A stretch of DNA of 64,000 bases from contig NZ_JABEZU010000002.1 in the NCBI RefSeq assembly GCF_013149785.1, positions 434,001 through 498,000 of the forward strand. The letters are read 5' to 3'. Of the stretch, positions 1-8,637 are shown one piece after another (the first letter of the stretch is position 1; every line of letters begins with the position of its first letter). The DNA is from Isoptericola halotolerans. Its GTDB lineage: Bacteria > Actinomycetota > Actinomycetes > Actinomycetales > Cellulomonadaceae. Both the position numbers and the translations under genes were made by a program. The notes beneath the pieces were generated by a model. That model saw only the letters and a program-made list of their open reading frames with translations. It did no database searches and had not been told where the DNA came from.

Positions 1-24
1 GCGGAGACAGGCGAGGGGGCCTCG

Positions 25-525
25 GTGATGGTGCGGACGACGTACGCGTTGACCCCGACGATCTGGGGGTATGCACGGATCAGTGGTTCCGGGACACCGG
101 AACGGCCCGGTGCGCAGGCGGGAGTGGTTCGCGTCGACGTGATGGTCCCGCCGCTCCTGACGCCTGACGAGCTCGCCGACCTGCACGCGCGCCTGCGACC
201 GACGGCGGCGGAGGGCGGCCGGGAGGTCGATGTCGGTCTGCGTGCTCGTCGCGTCGTCCGTGAGGCCCTGGCCGGTGCCATCGAGGTCCAGACGAGCGAG
301 GCGCTCGACCGGGCCGACCGCGACGTGGCCGAGTCGCCACTCGTCGGCGCTTTCGCCCGCCTGGTGGTGCGCGGCGGGCAGTGCAGTCTTGCGGTCGCCC
401 ACGCAGCGCTGGCGCGTGAGCTGGCCTGGGCCGGTGTCCGGGCGGCGTGCGAGGGGGACACCTCGGGCATGGTCGATGCCGTGCTGGCGCTGGACGCCTT
501 GCTGGCGGCGCCGAACCGTACCTGA
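25..525 (+). CDS. hypothetical protein
   Basis: An open frame of 166 codons from GTG at 25 to a TGA at 523. I recognise no family. The N-terminal 40 residues look low in coding character; an in-frame ATG at 142, opening MVPPLLTPDELADLHARL, is an alternative start. From there the protein is soluble and helix-rich, with many Ala, Arg, Asp and Glu and no membrane segment or cysteine pair. The frame has no stop back to base 1, so the true start may lie outside the window. It is followed by a 264-nt gap that leads to the anchored surface protein on the same strand. Function unknown; existence as a gene is only moderately supported by third-position GC bias. Confidence 0.45.
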   Translation: MMVRTTYALTPTIWGYARISGSGTPERPGAQAGVVRVDVMVPPLLTPDELADLHARLRPTAAEGGREVDVGLRARRVVREALAGAIEVQTSEALDRADRDVAESPLVGAFARLVVRGGQCSLAVAHAALARELAWAGVRAACEGDTSGMVDAVLALDALLAAPNRT

Positions 526-688
526 CGGCACGTGGTCCGGGACCCGTCCCCCTGCGACGTGTCCCGGACCGTGGTCGGTGTCGACCCGTGCCTGCGGCAG
601 CGACGACCCGCGGGCAAAGGGGGGGACTACCCGCAAGCCGCCGCCATGTGGACAGACACGGCTGAGCGTGTTCGATGACGGGTCGCGA

Positions 689-704
689 CGTGATCCATGT
701 CACG
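689..704. promoter_or_regulatory. CRP/GlxR-like palindrome
   Basis: CGTGATCCATGTCACG is a perfect dyad of the form GTGA-N6-TCAC, the shape bound by CRP-family regulators (GlxR, Cmr, Rv3676) in actinobacteria. It lies about 86 nt upstream of the ATG of the LPXTG surface protein at 790, so it could activate or repress that gene. The assignment rests on the motif alone. Confidence 0.45.
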
Positions 705-789
705 GCTGGTGGCGTCATGATCGATAAGTACGGTTGTCTAACTATCTGGTGGTGAGAGTCTCCACCAGGGACGATCGAACGGAGCATTC

Positions 790-2514
790 ATGACTCACGC
801 AGTGGAGCGGGGGGCCGTCCCCGGCCGCCTGCGCCGGGCGGCAACCCTGGTTGCCGCCACGAGCCTCGCGCTCGGCGGAGCGCTCGCCGCCACCGTCGGG
901 CCCGGAGCGACGCCTGCCGCGGCGGCCGTGCCCGCCGACCGGTGCGCGGCCGAGGGGGAGATGCCGGGCATCGGCAACGTCCCCACCTTCACCGACGGCA
1001 ACGTCGCCGTGTACGCGGGTGGCGACTACCTCGCCGCCGGCACCGCGGCCGAGTCCGAGGGCCTGCTGCTGGTCCGCGGCGACGCCACGTTCGCCAAGGA
1101 CTCCGGCGGCGTCTTCAACGTCGGGTCCGTCGGCGTCGGCTCCGGCATCAGCCCGGCGCCCGGCGAGACGATGCTCGCCGTCGGCGGTGACCTCGTCGTC
1201 GCCGACAGCACCGAGGTGCACGTCGGCGCGCTCGTCGACGGCGGCGGGGCCGTGCGTGTCGGAGGGAGCCTGACCCCGGGTGGTGGTGTGGACGCCTTCG
1301 GCGCCACGGTGACCGACAGCCTGGGCGAGGCCTCGGCCATGGCTCCGTACGAGGACTTCCAGACCACGATCACCGAGGTGTCGTCCGACCTCGCCGGCGC
1401 CGAGATCACCGGGACCGTCGAGCGGTCCGGGAACCAGGTCGTCCTCCGCGGCGCCGGTGGCCCCGGCCTCGAGTCCTTCTCGATCGCGGCGGCCGACCTG
1501 AACGGCGCCACCGAGGTCTACCTCGACGGTGTCGACGAGGGCGCGGCGGTTGCGATCACGGTCACGGGCGGCCCCGTCGACTTCGCCCCGACCTACCTCG
1601 CTCTCGACGGGGAGCGGGTGGACGACTTCACCAGCGACAGCTTCGGCAACGCCGCGTCCCGGCTCCTGTGGAACTTCGCGGACGCCGAGCAGATCACCAT
1701 CGGTGGCTCCAGCCAGTTCATGGGCACGATCCTGGCGCCCGTCGCGGACGCCGAGATCACGGCCAGCACCAACGGTCGTGTCTACGTCGGAGGCGACCTG
1801 ACCACCAGCGGCACCGGCAACGAGCAGCACAACTACCCGTGGATCGGCGCGCCGGAGACGAGCTGTGTCGCCGAGACCGTCGAGGTCGGCGGGTTCTCCG
1901 TGGTCAAGGAGGTCACCGGCGCGGGTGCCGACCTGGTGGACCCGGGCACGGAGTTCTCCGTGGAGTACGCCGCGACCGTCGACGGCGAGCCCGTCGCGGG
2001 CACGCTGGTGGTCCCGGCGGACGGCACCGTCGTCCAGGGCCCCCAGGACCTGCCGACCGGGACGGTCGTGACGTTCGCCGAGTCGGGTCTGCCCCAGGTC
2101 GACGGCGTCGTGTGGGGCGCTGCGGAGTTCTCGCCGTCGTCGGTGACCGTGGCCGCCGACGAGGTCGTGCTGGTGACCCTCACCAACACCGCGGACGTCG
2201 TCGGCACGGAGGAGGAGACCCCTGAGCCGACGCCCGAGGTCACCGAGCCCGGCGACGAGACCACTGCCGAGGGCGACGAGCCCGTCGGGTCCCAGGACGA
2301 GGACAGGCAGGACACCGCCGGTCAGGAGGTGACGGGGACGGACCCCGGCACGCAGACGGCCGACCAGGTGGTCGCGACGTCGGACGAGACGGGCATGCTG
2401 CCCGTCACCGGGACCGAGGCCGGCATCGTCGCGGCGGTCGCGGTCGCCCTGCTCGCCGTCGGCGCCTGGCTCACGATCATGGCCCGTCGACGGGTCGGTG
2501 ACGGACGGGCCTGA
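790..2514 (+). CDS. choice-of-anchor A family surface protein, LPXTG-anchored
   Basis: A 574-residue exported protein. The N-terminus has an Arg-rich n-region, a hydrophobic core and an A-x-A type cleavage region around residue 40-47, which is a Sec signal peptide. Residues about 55-350 form a glycine- and beta-rich 'choice-of-anchor A' domain. Residues about 360-460 look like a DUF5979-type beta-sandwich (VVKEVTGAG, then FTVTNT-like strands). An acidic Pro/Thr/Glu linker follows, then LPVTG at 537-541, a hydrophobic segment and the RRR tail, a complete sortase signal. It is therefore probably linked to peptidoglycan. The ATG has a purine-rich GGAG about 9 nt upstream. A strong hairpin follows the stop. 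Its ligand is unknown; no catalytic motif is visible. Confidence 0.85.
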   Translation: MTHAVERGAVPGRLRRAATLVAATSLALGGALAATVGPGATPAAAAVPADRCAAEGEMPGIGNVPTFTDGNVAVYAGGDYLAAGTAAESEGLLLVRGDATFAKDSGGVFNVGSVGVGSGISPAPGETMLAVGGDLVVADSTEVHVGALVDGGGAVRVGGSLTPGGGVDAFGATVTDSLGEASAMAPYEDFQTTITEVSSDLAGAEITGTVERSGNQVVLRGAGGPGLESFSIAAADLNGATEVYLDGVDEGAAVAITVTGGPVDFAPTYLALDGERVDDFTSDSFGNAASRLLWNFADAEQITIGGSSQFMGTILAPVADAEITASTNGRVYVGGDLTTSGTGNEQHNYPWIGAPETSCVAETVEVGGFSVVKEVTGAGADLVDPGTEFSVEYAATVDGEPVAGTLVVPADGTVVQGPQDLPTGTVVTFAESGLPQVDGVVWGAAEFSPSSVTVAADEVVLVTLTNTADVVGTEEETPEPTPEVTEPGDETTAEGDEPVGSQDEDRQDTAGQEVTGTDPGTQTADQVVATSDETGMLPVTGTEAGIVAAVAVALLAVGAWLTIMARRRVGDGRA

Positions 2515-2519
2515 GTCTC

Positions 2520-2556
2520 GTCCCGGGCCGTCCTGAGGTTCAGGGCGGCCCGGGAC
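2520..2556. terminator. bidirectional hairpin between convergent genes
   Basis: Arms 2520-2536 and 2540-2556 pair over 17 bp with one G-U, around a 3-nt loop. It follows the surface-protein stop by 5 nt, and the right arm contains the stop codon of the minus-strand PPTase gene. It probably ends both transcripts. No U-tract is present, as is common in GC-rich actinobacteria. Confidence 0.7.
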
Positions 2557-3088
2557 GCCACCGGCGCCAGCACACCGAGGCGACCGGACGGTCGGTCGCG
2601 AGGGCACCGATACGCCTGCCCGCCCGCAGGTCGACCAGGTGAAGGCCGTCGAAGATCCACTGCGGTTCCGGCGCCCACAGCCGGTCGATCCCGAGGCCCC
2701 GCGCCTTGAGCGCGGCCTCGCCGCGCACCCAGGCGCGTGAGCCCGCACGTTCCTCCTCGGCGTCGAGCCCGACGGCGCCGCACGGCACGACGGCCATCGC
2801 CACGATCCGTCCAGACCTCGTCACCGAGTACGCCGGGCCGTCCACCGCCACGGGACGGCCGTGACCGATGTGACCGCAGCGTGCGCAACGACGGTCGATC
2901 CGGACGTCCTCGACCGAGACTCCCAACGTCCGGGCGAGCACGGAGCGCTGCATCGTCCGCGACGTCGCGACGAGGTCGGCGACGGCCGACGACGCTGCCC
3001 GGCGGACCGCGGCGGCGTCCTCCGGCGACAGCGAGGGGACGCAGCGCGCCACCGGGAGCACAGGACCGACCCAGAGCTCGACGTTCAC
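2540..3088 (-). CDS. 4'-phosphopantetheinyl transferase (Sfp type)
   Basis: A 182-residue Sfp/EntD-like enzyme that would transfer the phosphopantetheine arm of CoA to the serine of a carrier domain. The core motifs are visible: a Ser-containing substrate loop (AYSVTRSGRIVAMAV, cf. LSHS), the metal-binding loop VGLDAEEE in place of GVDIE, and WVRGEAALKARG matching the W-x-x-K-E-A-x-x-K motif with Arg for the first Lys. A CxxC pair (RCARCGHIGHG) occurs in the usual place for actinobacterial members. The GTG start at 3088 overlaps the TGA of the upstream NRPS gene (GTGA, 4 nt), so the two are translationally coupled, and the NRPS thiolation domain is the obvious partner. The frame is open further upstream only inside the NRPS gene. 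Confidence 0.85.
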   Translation of the reverse strand: MNVELWVGPVLPVARCVPSLSPEDAAAVRRAASSAVADLVATSRTMQRSVLARTLGVSVEDVRIDRRCARCGHIGHGRPVAVDGPAYSVTRSGRIVAMAVVPCGAVGLDAEEERAGSRAWVRGEAALKARGLGIDRLWAPEPQWIFDGLHLVDLRAGRRIGALATDRPVASVCWRRWRPGPP

Positions 3089-6000
3089 GCCCTCTCGAAC
3101 GCTTGGGTGCGAGCCGGAGACTCGATCCATCCGATCGTGTGGAACCAGTCGATGTAGGCGTCCAGCATCGCCGCGTCGACCGGTGGGCACTCGATCCCGG
3201 ACCCGGCGAGCCCGGCCTCGGCGTTCTCCTGGCCGAAGCGGGGGAACAGGTCCTCGAAGTACAGCTCCTTGACGGTGACGTCGCGCTGGGCGGCCACGGT
3301 GGTGAAGATCGGCAGGAACGCCACGATCGGGTGGTCCGGCGAGGTCGCGCAGAACGCGCGCAGCTCCTCGACCCACTCGTCGTAGCCGATCGTCGTGATC
3401 CGGTGCCCGGCGAGCCGCAGACGATCGACCATGTCGGACAGCAGGGCGAAGGACGGGTTCGTCAGGTGGTAGGTCTTCCCGGCGACGTTGCCCGTCCTCT
3501 CCCCGAGCCAGACCAGCGCCCGAGCCAGGTAGTCCGCCGGGACGAAGTCCAGCGGGAGCGCTGCGTCAGGAGTGACGCCCATCTCCACGATGGCCTTGAA
3601 GAAGGCGACGATCGCCGCCTCGGTGTTCCAGGCCCCGTCGTGCTGGTTGCCGGTGATCTCGTAGGGCCGGTAGACCGACACGGGTACGCCGCGCACGGCG
3701 GCCAGACCCAGGACCTTCTCCGCCACCCACTTGCTCTCCGGATAGCCCATCGACATCCGCTCCACGTGCTCGACGGCGTCGTCCTCGGTGAGGGTCCGCA
3801 CGTCGGCGGACCCCATGCCGGACAGCAGCGCGATGGTCGACACGTAGTGCAGGGGGATGCCACCGCCCCGGAGCGCCAGCCGGGCCAGGGTGCGTGTGCC
3901 GTCGACGTTCGTGGGCCGGAGCCACTCGTAGGGGTAGACGAAGTTGACCTGCGCAGCCGAGTGGTAGACACGGCTCGTGCGGCGGGCCAGCGCGTCGAAC
4001 GTGGCGGGGGAGAGCCCCAGGTCCGGCGCGGTCAGGTCGGCCGGCAACGCCACGATGCGGTCGTCGTCGAGCGGACCGTGCCCGTAGGCGGCCTGCGCGT
4101 CGGCGATCCGTCGTCGGCCCGCCGCGGGATCCTGCGCACGCACCAGGCACTCCACCACGGCGTCGGTCCGGGCGAGCAGCTCGCGCAGCAGGTACGACCC
4201 GAAGAACCCGGTGGCGCCGGTGAGCAGGATCCGGTCACCGTGCCCGGCGTCAGCGAGCGGCGTGGTCTCCGGCAGGTGGATGTCGGCGCGCCAGCGGTCG
4301 GTGGCCTCGGGCGCCGGTTGCGACGCTCCGGCGTTCTCGACCACCGACCCCACCTTGGCGGTGAAATCGTCCAGCCGAGGCGCCGAGAGCAGTGCCCGGA
4401 TCAGGTCGTAGCCGCTCGCCCCGTCGAGCTCCAGCTCTGCCTGGATCCTCGCGACGAGCCGTGCTGCCCCGAGCGATGTCCCGCCGACGTCGAAGAAGTG
4501 CTCGTCGGGCGCGGACGCCGGCACACCGAGCGTTGCTGCCCACGCCGCGGCGACGTGTTCGGCGAGGGTCCCGGGCGAGGGCACGGCGTCCGGATCGGCG
4601 CCGGTGGACCTCCGCCGGGCGGCGAGGTCCCGCAGCGCACCCCGGTCCGCCTTCCCGCTCGGTGTCCGCGGAATCTCGGTGAGGTCGACGATGTCGGCCG
4701 GGAGCATGTAGTCCGGCAGGACGGATGCCAGCCGGGTGCGGACGCCTGTGCTGTCGAGCCGGTCGCCTGACAGGACGACACCGGCCACCAGCCACCTTCC
4801 CGTCTCGTCCTCGGCGTCGACGACGGCGGCCTCCGTCACGTCGTCGAGTCGCCGCAGGGCCTGCTCGACCTCGGCAGGCTCGATCCGGTAGCCCCTGACC
4901 TTCACCTGACTGTCGAGTCGTCCCTCGAAGAACAGCAGCCCGTCTCCGGTGCGGCGCACCAGGTCGCCGGTCCGGTAGTAGCGCGATGACCTGCCGGGTG
5001 CGGTCTCCAGCAGGACGAACTTCTCCCGTGTGCGCTCCGGGTCGTGAAGATAGCCTGTCGCGACGCCGACGCCGCCGATCAGCAGCTCACCGACACCGGC
5101 ACCCCGGACGGGTCCGTCGTCCTCGTCGAGGAGCTGGCAGTCGACATACGGCAGCGGGCGGCCGATCGGGGCGGGACCGTCGGCGTCGGGGTCGATGACC
5201 TGCGCTGTCGCGACGACGGTCCCCTCCGTCGGGCCGTAGCAGTTGATCAGCCGGTCCACGCGGCGCGCCACCACGGCGGCATGGCGGACGTCGAGCGCCT
5301 CCCCGCCGGTCATGACCTGCGAGAGCGCATCGAAGAGCGGCGGGTGGGTCCGCGCCAGGTGGTGCAGCAGGCTGGTGGTGAAGAACGCCGTGTCCACCCG
5401 GTGGGTGCGCAGGCGCTCGCCCAGGGCCTCGGGTGCGAGCAGGAGGTCGGACTCGACGACGACGAGGCAGGCACCGTTGAGCAGTGCGGGCCAGATCTCC
5501 AGGGTGGAGGCGTCGAAGGCGAGGGTCGAGGCGTGCAGGACGCGATGCCCCGGCCCGAGCGCCAGGAACCCGTTCCGGGTCGCGAGGTGGAGGATGCCGC
5601 CGTGCGTCACACCGACCGCCTTGGGGGTCCCCGTCGAACCCGAGGTGAACATGACGTAGGCGTGGTCCTCAGCGTCGGCAGGCAGATCACGCAGGGGTGT
5701 GTCGTCCGTCGGGTGGTCCGCCCGGGCGTCCACGACGGTGGCCAACCCGTCGGCGACCCGCTGATCGGTCGTCGTGACGACGACCTGGCAGCCGGTGGAC
5801 TCCACCATCGTCGCAAGCCGCGCCCGCGGGGTCGCCGGGTCGACCGGGAGGTAGGCGGCGCCCCGGCGGAGCACCGCCAGCATGCTGGCGAGCGTGCGGG
5901 CACCCCGGTGTCCGACGACGCCCACCACGTCGCCGTGTCCCACGCCCGCCGCGGCGAGACGGGCGGCGATCTCCCGGGAGGCGTGCTGCAGGTCGGTGAA

Positions 6001-6096
6001 GGTGGTGGTGCCGCCGGTATCGATCACGGCGGGGTCGTCGGGCTGTCGCCGAGTGATCTCGTCGAGCTGCTGAGTCAGGGTGCGCGCGTCGGCCAC
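3085..6096 (-). CDS. single-module NRPS, adenylation-thiolation-reductase
   Basis: A 1003-residue A-T-R protein. Residues about 1-500 are an adenylation domain with FTSGSTGTPKAVGVTH (A3), LAFDASTLEIW (A4), CYGPTEGT (A5), YRTGDLVRR (A7), GRLDSQVKVRGYRIEP (A8) and TPSGKADRG (A10). Residues about 515-590 are a carrier domain with FFDVGGTSLGAARL; the Ser takes the phosphopantetheine. Residues about 620-1000 are a thioester reductase with LLTGATGFFGSYLL (Rossmann) and YPESKW (catalytic Tyr/Lys). There is no condensation domain. The design matches Lys2 and carboxylic acid reductases: an acid is activated, tethered and released as aldehyde or alcohol. The GTG start has GGAGG 6 nt upstream. The gene lies 28 nt after the SnoaL-like gene and overlaps the PPTase gene. 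The substrate cannot be read from sequence alone. Confidence 0.9.
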   Translation of the reverse strand: MADARTLTQQLDEITRRQPDDPAVIDTGGTTTFTDLQHASREIAARLAAAGVGHGDVVGVVGHRGARTLASMLAVLRRGAAYLPVDPATPRARLATMVESTGCQVVVTTTDQRVADGLATVVDARADHPTDDTPLRDLPADAEDHAYVMFTSGSTGTPKAVGVTHGGILHLATRNGFLALGPGHRVLHASTLAFDASTLEIWPALLNGACLVVVESDLLLAPEALGERLRTHRVDTAFFTTSLLHHLARTHPPLFDALSQVMTGGEALDVRHAAVVARRVDRLINCYGPTEGTVVATAQVIDPDADGPAPIGRPLPYVDCQLLDEDDGPVRGAGVGELLIGGVGVATGYLHDPERTREKFVLLETAPGRSSRYYRTGDLVRRTGDGLLFFEGRLDSQVKVRGYRIEPAEVEQALRRLDDVTEAAVVDAEDETGRWLVAGVVLSGDRLDSTGVRTRLASVLPDYMLPADIVDLTEIPRTPSGKADRGALRDLAARRRSTGADPDAVPSPGTLAEHVAAAWAATLGVPASAPDEHFFDVGGTSLGAARLVARIQAELELDGASGYDLIRALLSAPRLDDFTAKVGSVVENAGASQPAPEATDRWRADIHLPETTPLADAGHGDRILLTGATGFFGSYLLRELLARTDAVVECLVRAQDPAAGRRRIADAQAAYGHGPLDDDRIVALPADLTAPDLGLSPATFDALARRTSRVYHSAAQVNFVYPYEWLRPTNVDGTRTLARLALRGGGIPLHYVSTIALLSGMGSADVRTLTEDDAVEHVERMSMGYPESKWVAEKVLGLAAVRGVPVSVYRPYEITGNQHDGAWNTEAAIVAFFKAIVEMGVTPDAALPLDFVPADYLARALVWLGERTGNVAGKTYHLTNPSFALLSDMVDRLRLAGHRITTIGYDEWVEELRAFCATSPDHPIVAFLPIFTTVAAQRDVTVKELYFEDLFPRFGQENAEAGLAGSGIECPPVDAAMLDAYIDWFHTIGWIESPARTQAFERA

Positions 6097-6124
6097 GGTC
6101 GTCCTCCGGGGTCGCAGGGGGGGG

Positions 6125-6517
6125 TCAGTCCCGCCAGAAGTGCGCCATCTCCGCCGGGTCGGCCGGGAAGAAGCGCAGCTCGCTCACCGCGGAGCCCCGT
6201 ACCGTGAAGACGTCGGCGAACTCGGCCCTGACCTGCTCCCCGAACCGGGTGGCCTCGTCGACGGCGATCACCACGCCGCCGTCCTCGTCGACGGCCATCC
6301 GCTGCACGACGGCCCGTGAGGTCCCGCCCGTGAGCTCGGCCATGCGGGCGAAGGCGCCGAAGATCTCTGTCTTGCCGTGGTAGACGCCCGAGATCTGCGT
6401 CTCGCCGGGGATCGACATGACGGCGTCGTCGTGGAAGAGCTGGTCGAGGGCGGCGACGTCGCCGGCGTTGAAGGCCTCGTAGACCTTCTCGAGGACGCTG
6501 CGGTGGGTCTGGGACAC
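6125..6517 (-). CDS. SnoaL-like / SgcJ-EcaC family protein
   Basis: A 130-residue NTF2-fold protein: an N-terminal helix (VLEKVYEAFNAGDVAALDQLFHDDAVMSIPG) followed by a curved beta sheet, ending in FFPADPAEMAHFWRD. Proteins of this fold act as small cyclases, isomerases, hydroxylase partners or binding proteins in secondary metabolism; the reaction here is unknown. The start was set at GTG 6517 because GAGGAG lies about 8 nt upstream. It is 28 nt before the NRPS gene and probably in one operon with it, so it may act on the product or the substrate of the A-T-R enzyme. Confidence 0.75.
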   Translation of the reverse strand: MSQTHRSVLEKVYEAFNAGDVAALDQLFHDDAVMSIPGETQISGVYHGKTEIFGAFARMAELTGGTSRAVVQRMAVDEDGGVVIAVDEATRFGEQVRAEFADVFTVRGSAVSELRFFPADPAEMAHFWRD

Positions 6518-6567
6518 GGAACTCTCCTCGGGTGAGGCGGGTGGGGTGTCGAGCCGCACTCACCGTC

Positions 6568-8574
6568 TCACGGGTAGGCGGGCACCGCACCCGCGACCTC
6601 GAACGGGGAGACCACGGTGAAGGTCACCGTCGTCGTCGGCCCGTAGCGGGGCTCGTCGCCGTCGAGGTCCTCCGCCATCCGGAGCCCGAGGGTGTGCTCG
6701 CCGGGCTCCAGGCCGTGCACGACGCGTCCCAGCGGCTCGTCCGCGAGGGTGTGGACGTTCCCCGTCCAGGCCCCGTCGACCGCCGCCTGCACCGTGTTCC
6801 CGGCGGTCCCGTCGAACGCGACGTCGACGGTGTATGGCGGCTCGCCGGGCACCCAGCGGCCGGGCAGCACGTCGCCGTCGGCCGGTGAGACGATCCGGGG
6901 CAGGTCGAACTCGTACGGCCCGATCGTGTCCACGACGGGCTGCTGGTCCGGGGCCGCCTGCGTCACCGTGAGACTGCCGTGGTCGCCGGTCCCCAGGCCG
7001 TCGAGCGTGAGGTCCCACGTGCCGCTGTCGTCCACCGTGAGGGTGTTCACGAGCGTCCCCGACGCGTCGGTGACGGAGACGAGAGTCCCGGCCGGTGCCT
7101 CGCCGCTGGTCCGTGGGAAGACCGCCACGGTGCCGCGGGGCGTGGTCGAGCCGAGCACCGGCGGGTCGAGCGGCTCCTGCGTGGGTGTCGGAGACGGCGC
7201 GGGTGTGGGCGTGAGAGACGGCGCGGGTGTGGGCACGGTCCCCGTCGGGGACGGGGTGGGTGTCGGTGTGGGCGAGACGACCGTCGGTGTCGGCGTGGGC
7301 ACCGGGGGATCGGGCGGTGGCGTCGCGTCTGCGGGCGCGTCGGTCGGACGCACGCCCGGTGCGGGATCCGCCTCCGTGGGCGTGGCCTGGGGCCGGGACG
7401 GTTCGGCGGGTTCGCTGCCCGTGGTGCCGTCGTCGGTGTCCGGCGGCGACGCCTCCACCTCTGGGCTCGGCTCCGTCAACGGGGCCGGGTCCTCGGTGAT
7501 CGGCTCCGCCGGATCTGTCGGCCCAGCCGGCTCCGGGCCGGCCGGCGAGGCCGGACCCGAGGAGACCACGGCAGCGGCGTCCGGTTGTTCGGGCGCCGAC
7601 GGGCCACCCAGCACGACACTGCCCGCCCACGCCACCGCACCGACGACGGCGGTCAGGGCCAGGCCCCCGACGACGCCCCGCACCGGCTGGCTGCCGAACC
7701 GACCCACCCTGCGCCAGATCCCGGCGATGCCCGCACCGCCGGAGCCCGGCTCGACGCCGACCGCTGCGGTGCCGCCGAGCCCTGCCTTCGCCGCCAGCGC
7801 CGGGGCGCCGAGGAACAGGGGCAGCAGTCCGACGCGCAGCCGCGAGGAGACGTCGCCGAGCTCGCCGACGAGCAGCGTGCAGTCGGCGCACTCGGCCACG
7901 TGCCGGCGCACCTTGTGGTGCACCTCCCGGCTCAGGCTGCCGCGCAGGAAGTCGCCCATCCGCTCGACGGACCACCGGCACGCCGGGGCGACGGCCCGGA
8001 CGTTGACGTGCGCCTGCAGCCAGGCCCGCCGCAACCCCTCGCGCGCCCGGTAGGCGAGCGCCGCCGTGGCCGAGGCGGACAGCCCCAGCAGGGGGGCGGC
8101 CTCGCGGGGCCTCATCTCCTCGACCTCGACGTACCAGAGCACCGACTGCCACCGCTCGGGCAGGGCGCGGAAGGCGTGCATCGCCACGGAACCCTCGACG
8201 ACGTCGTCGGACAGGTCACGCGGGTCGGCCTGCTCGGGCAGGTCCTCCACGGGGATGTCGGTGCTCCGGTGGGACCACGACGCCGCGATGTTGCGCAGCG
8301 TCTGGTAGAGGTACGGCCGGAACGGCCCGTCCGGGCCGTTGCCGTTGAGCAGGGCGTTCCAGATCCGCAGGTACGCCTCCTGCACGAGGTCCTCGGGGTC
8401 GAAGGCCGCGGTCATCCGCCGCGCGGCGGCCAGGCCCGCCCCGGCGTGCCGGTCCCACAGGACACCGAAGGCGCGTTCGGTCCCGGTCCGGACCGCTTCC
8501 GCGAGCTGCTCGTCCCCGAGCTCACGGAGCGCGGCGGACTCGCCGTCCCGTGGTCCTCGGTGACCGAACCTCAT
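6568..8574 (-). CDS. ECF sigma factor fused to zinc-finger anti-sigma, membrane segment and extracellular region
   Basis: A 668-residue fusion. Residues about 25-100 carry sigma region 2 (DPEDLVQEAYLRIWNALL), and residues about 135-185 region 4 (LPERWQSVLWYVEVEE, then a helix-turn-helix). A zinc-binding anti-sigma motif, H225-x3-C229-x2-C232, follows. A hydrophobic segment (LALTAVVGAVAWAGSVVLGG) then probably crosses the membrane. The outer part has a long Pro/Thr/Ser/Glu-rich linker with TPTP repeats and ends in two beta-rich Ig-like modules. Such sigma factors with regulatory C-terminal extensions are known in actinobacteria. A signal outside the cell would have to free the sigma part, perhaps by proteolysis. 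It is 50 nt upstream of the SnoaL-NRPS-PPTase genes and 63 nt after the exporter gene. ATG 8574 follows a G-rich SD; longer starts are possible. Confidence 0.85.
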   Translation of the reverse strand: MRFGHRGPRDGESAALRELGDEQLAEAVRTGTERAFGVLWDRHAGAGLAAARRMTAAFDPEDLVQEAYLRIWNALLNGNGPDGPFRPYLYQTLRNIAASWSHRSTDIPVEDLPEQADPRDLSDDVVEGSVAMHAFRALPERWQSVLWYVEVEEMRPREAAPLLGLSASATAALAYRAREGLRRAWLQAHVNVRAVAPACRWSVERMGDFLRGSLSREVHHKVRRHVAECADCTLLVGELGDVSSRLRVGLLPLFLGAPALAAKAGLGGTAAVGVEPGSGGAGIAGIWRRVGRFGSQPVRGVVGGLALTAVVGAVAWAGSVVLGGPSAPEQPDAAAVVSSGPASPAGPEPAGPTDPAEPITEDPAPLTEPSPEVEASPPDTDDGTTGSEPAEPSRPQATPTEADPAPGVRPTDAPADATPPPDPPVPTPTPTVVSPTPTPTPSPTGTVPTPAPSLTPTPAPSPTPTQEPLDPPVLGSTTPRGTVAVFPRTSGEAPAGTLVSVTDASGTLVNTLTVDDSGTWDLTLDGLGTGDHGSLTVTQAAPDQQPVVDTIGPYEFDLPRIVSPADGDVLPGRWVPGEPPYTVDVAFDGTAGNTVQAAVDGAWTGNVHTLADEPLGRVVHGLEPGEHTLGLRMAEDLDGDEPRYGPTTTVTFTVVSPFEVAGAVPAYP

Positions 8575-8637
8575 CGATGCATCCCCCCACGACGTCCCTG
8601 CTGCCCGTCCATTGTGGCGCACGGGTGGCACGGACCC

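Noticed and set aside
2737-6207. Long plus-strand frames opposite the NRPS gene
   Set aside because: The minus strand encodes clear A, T and R domain motifs; the plus-strand translations have none.
7190-7320. Short tandem repeats that could suggest a CRISPR or VNTR
   Set aside because: They encode the Pro/Thr repeat linker of the sigma fusion protein; units are irregular and there are no spacers. No CRISPR array is present in the window.
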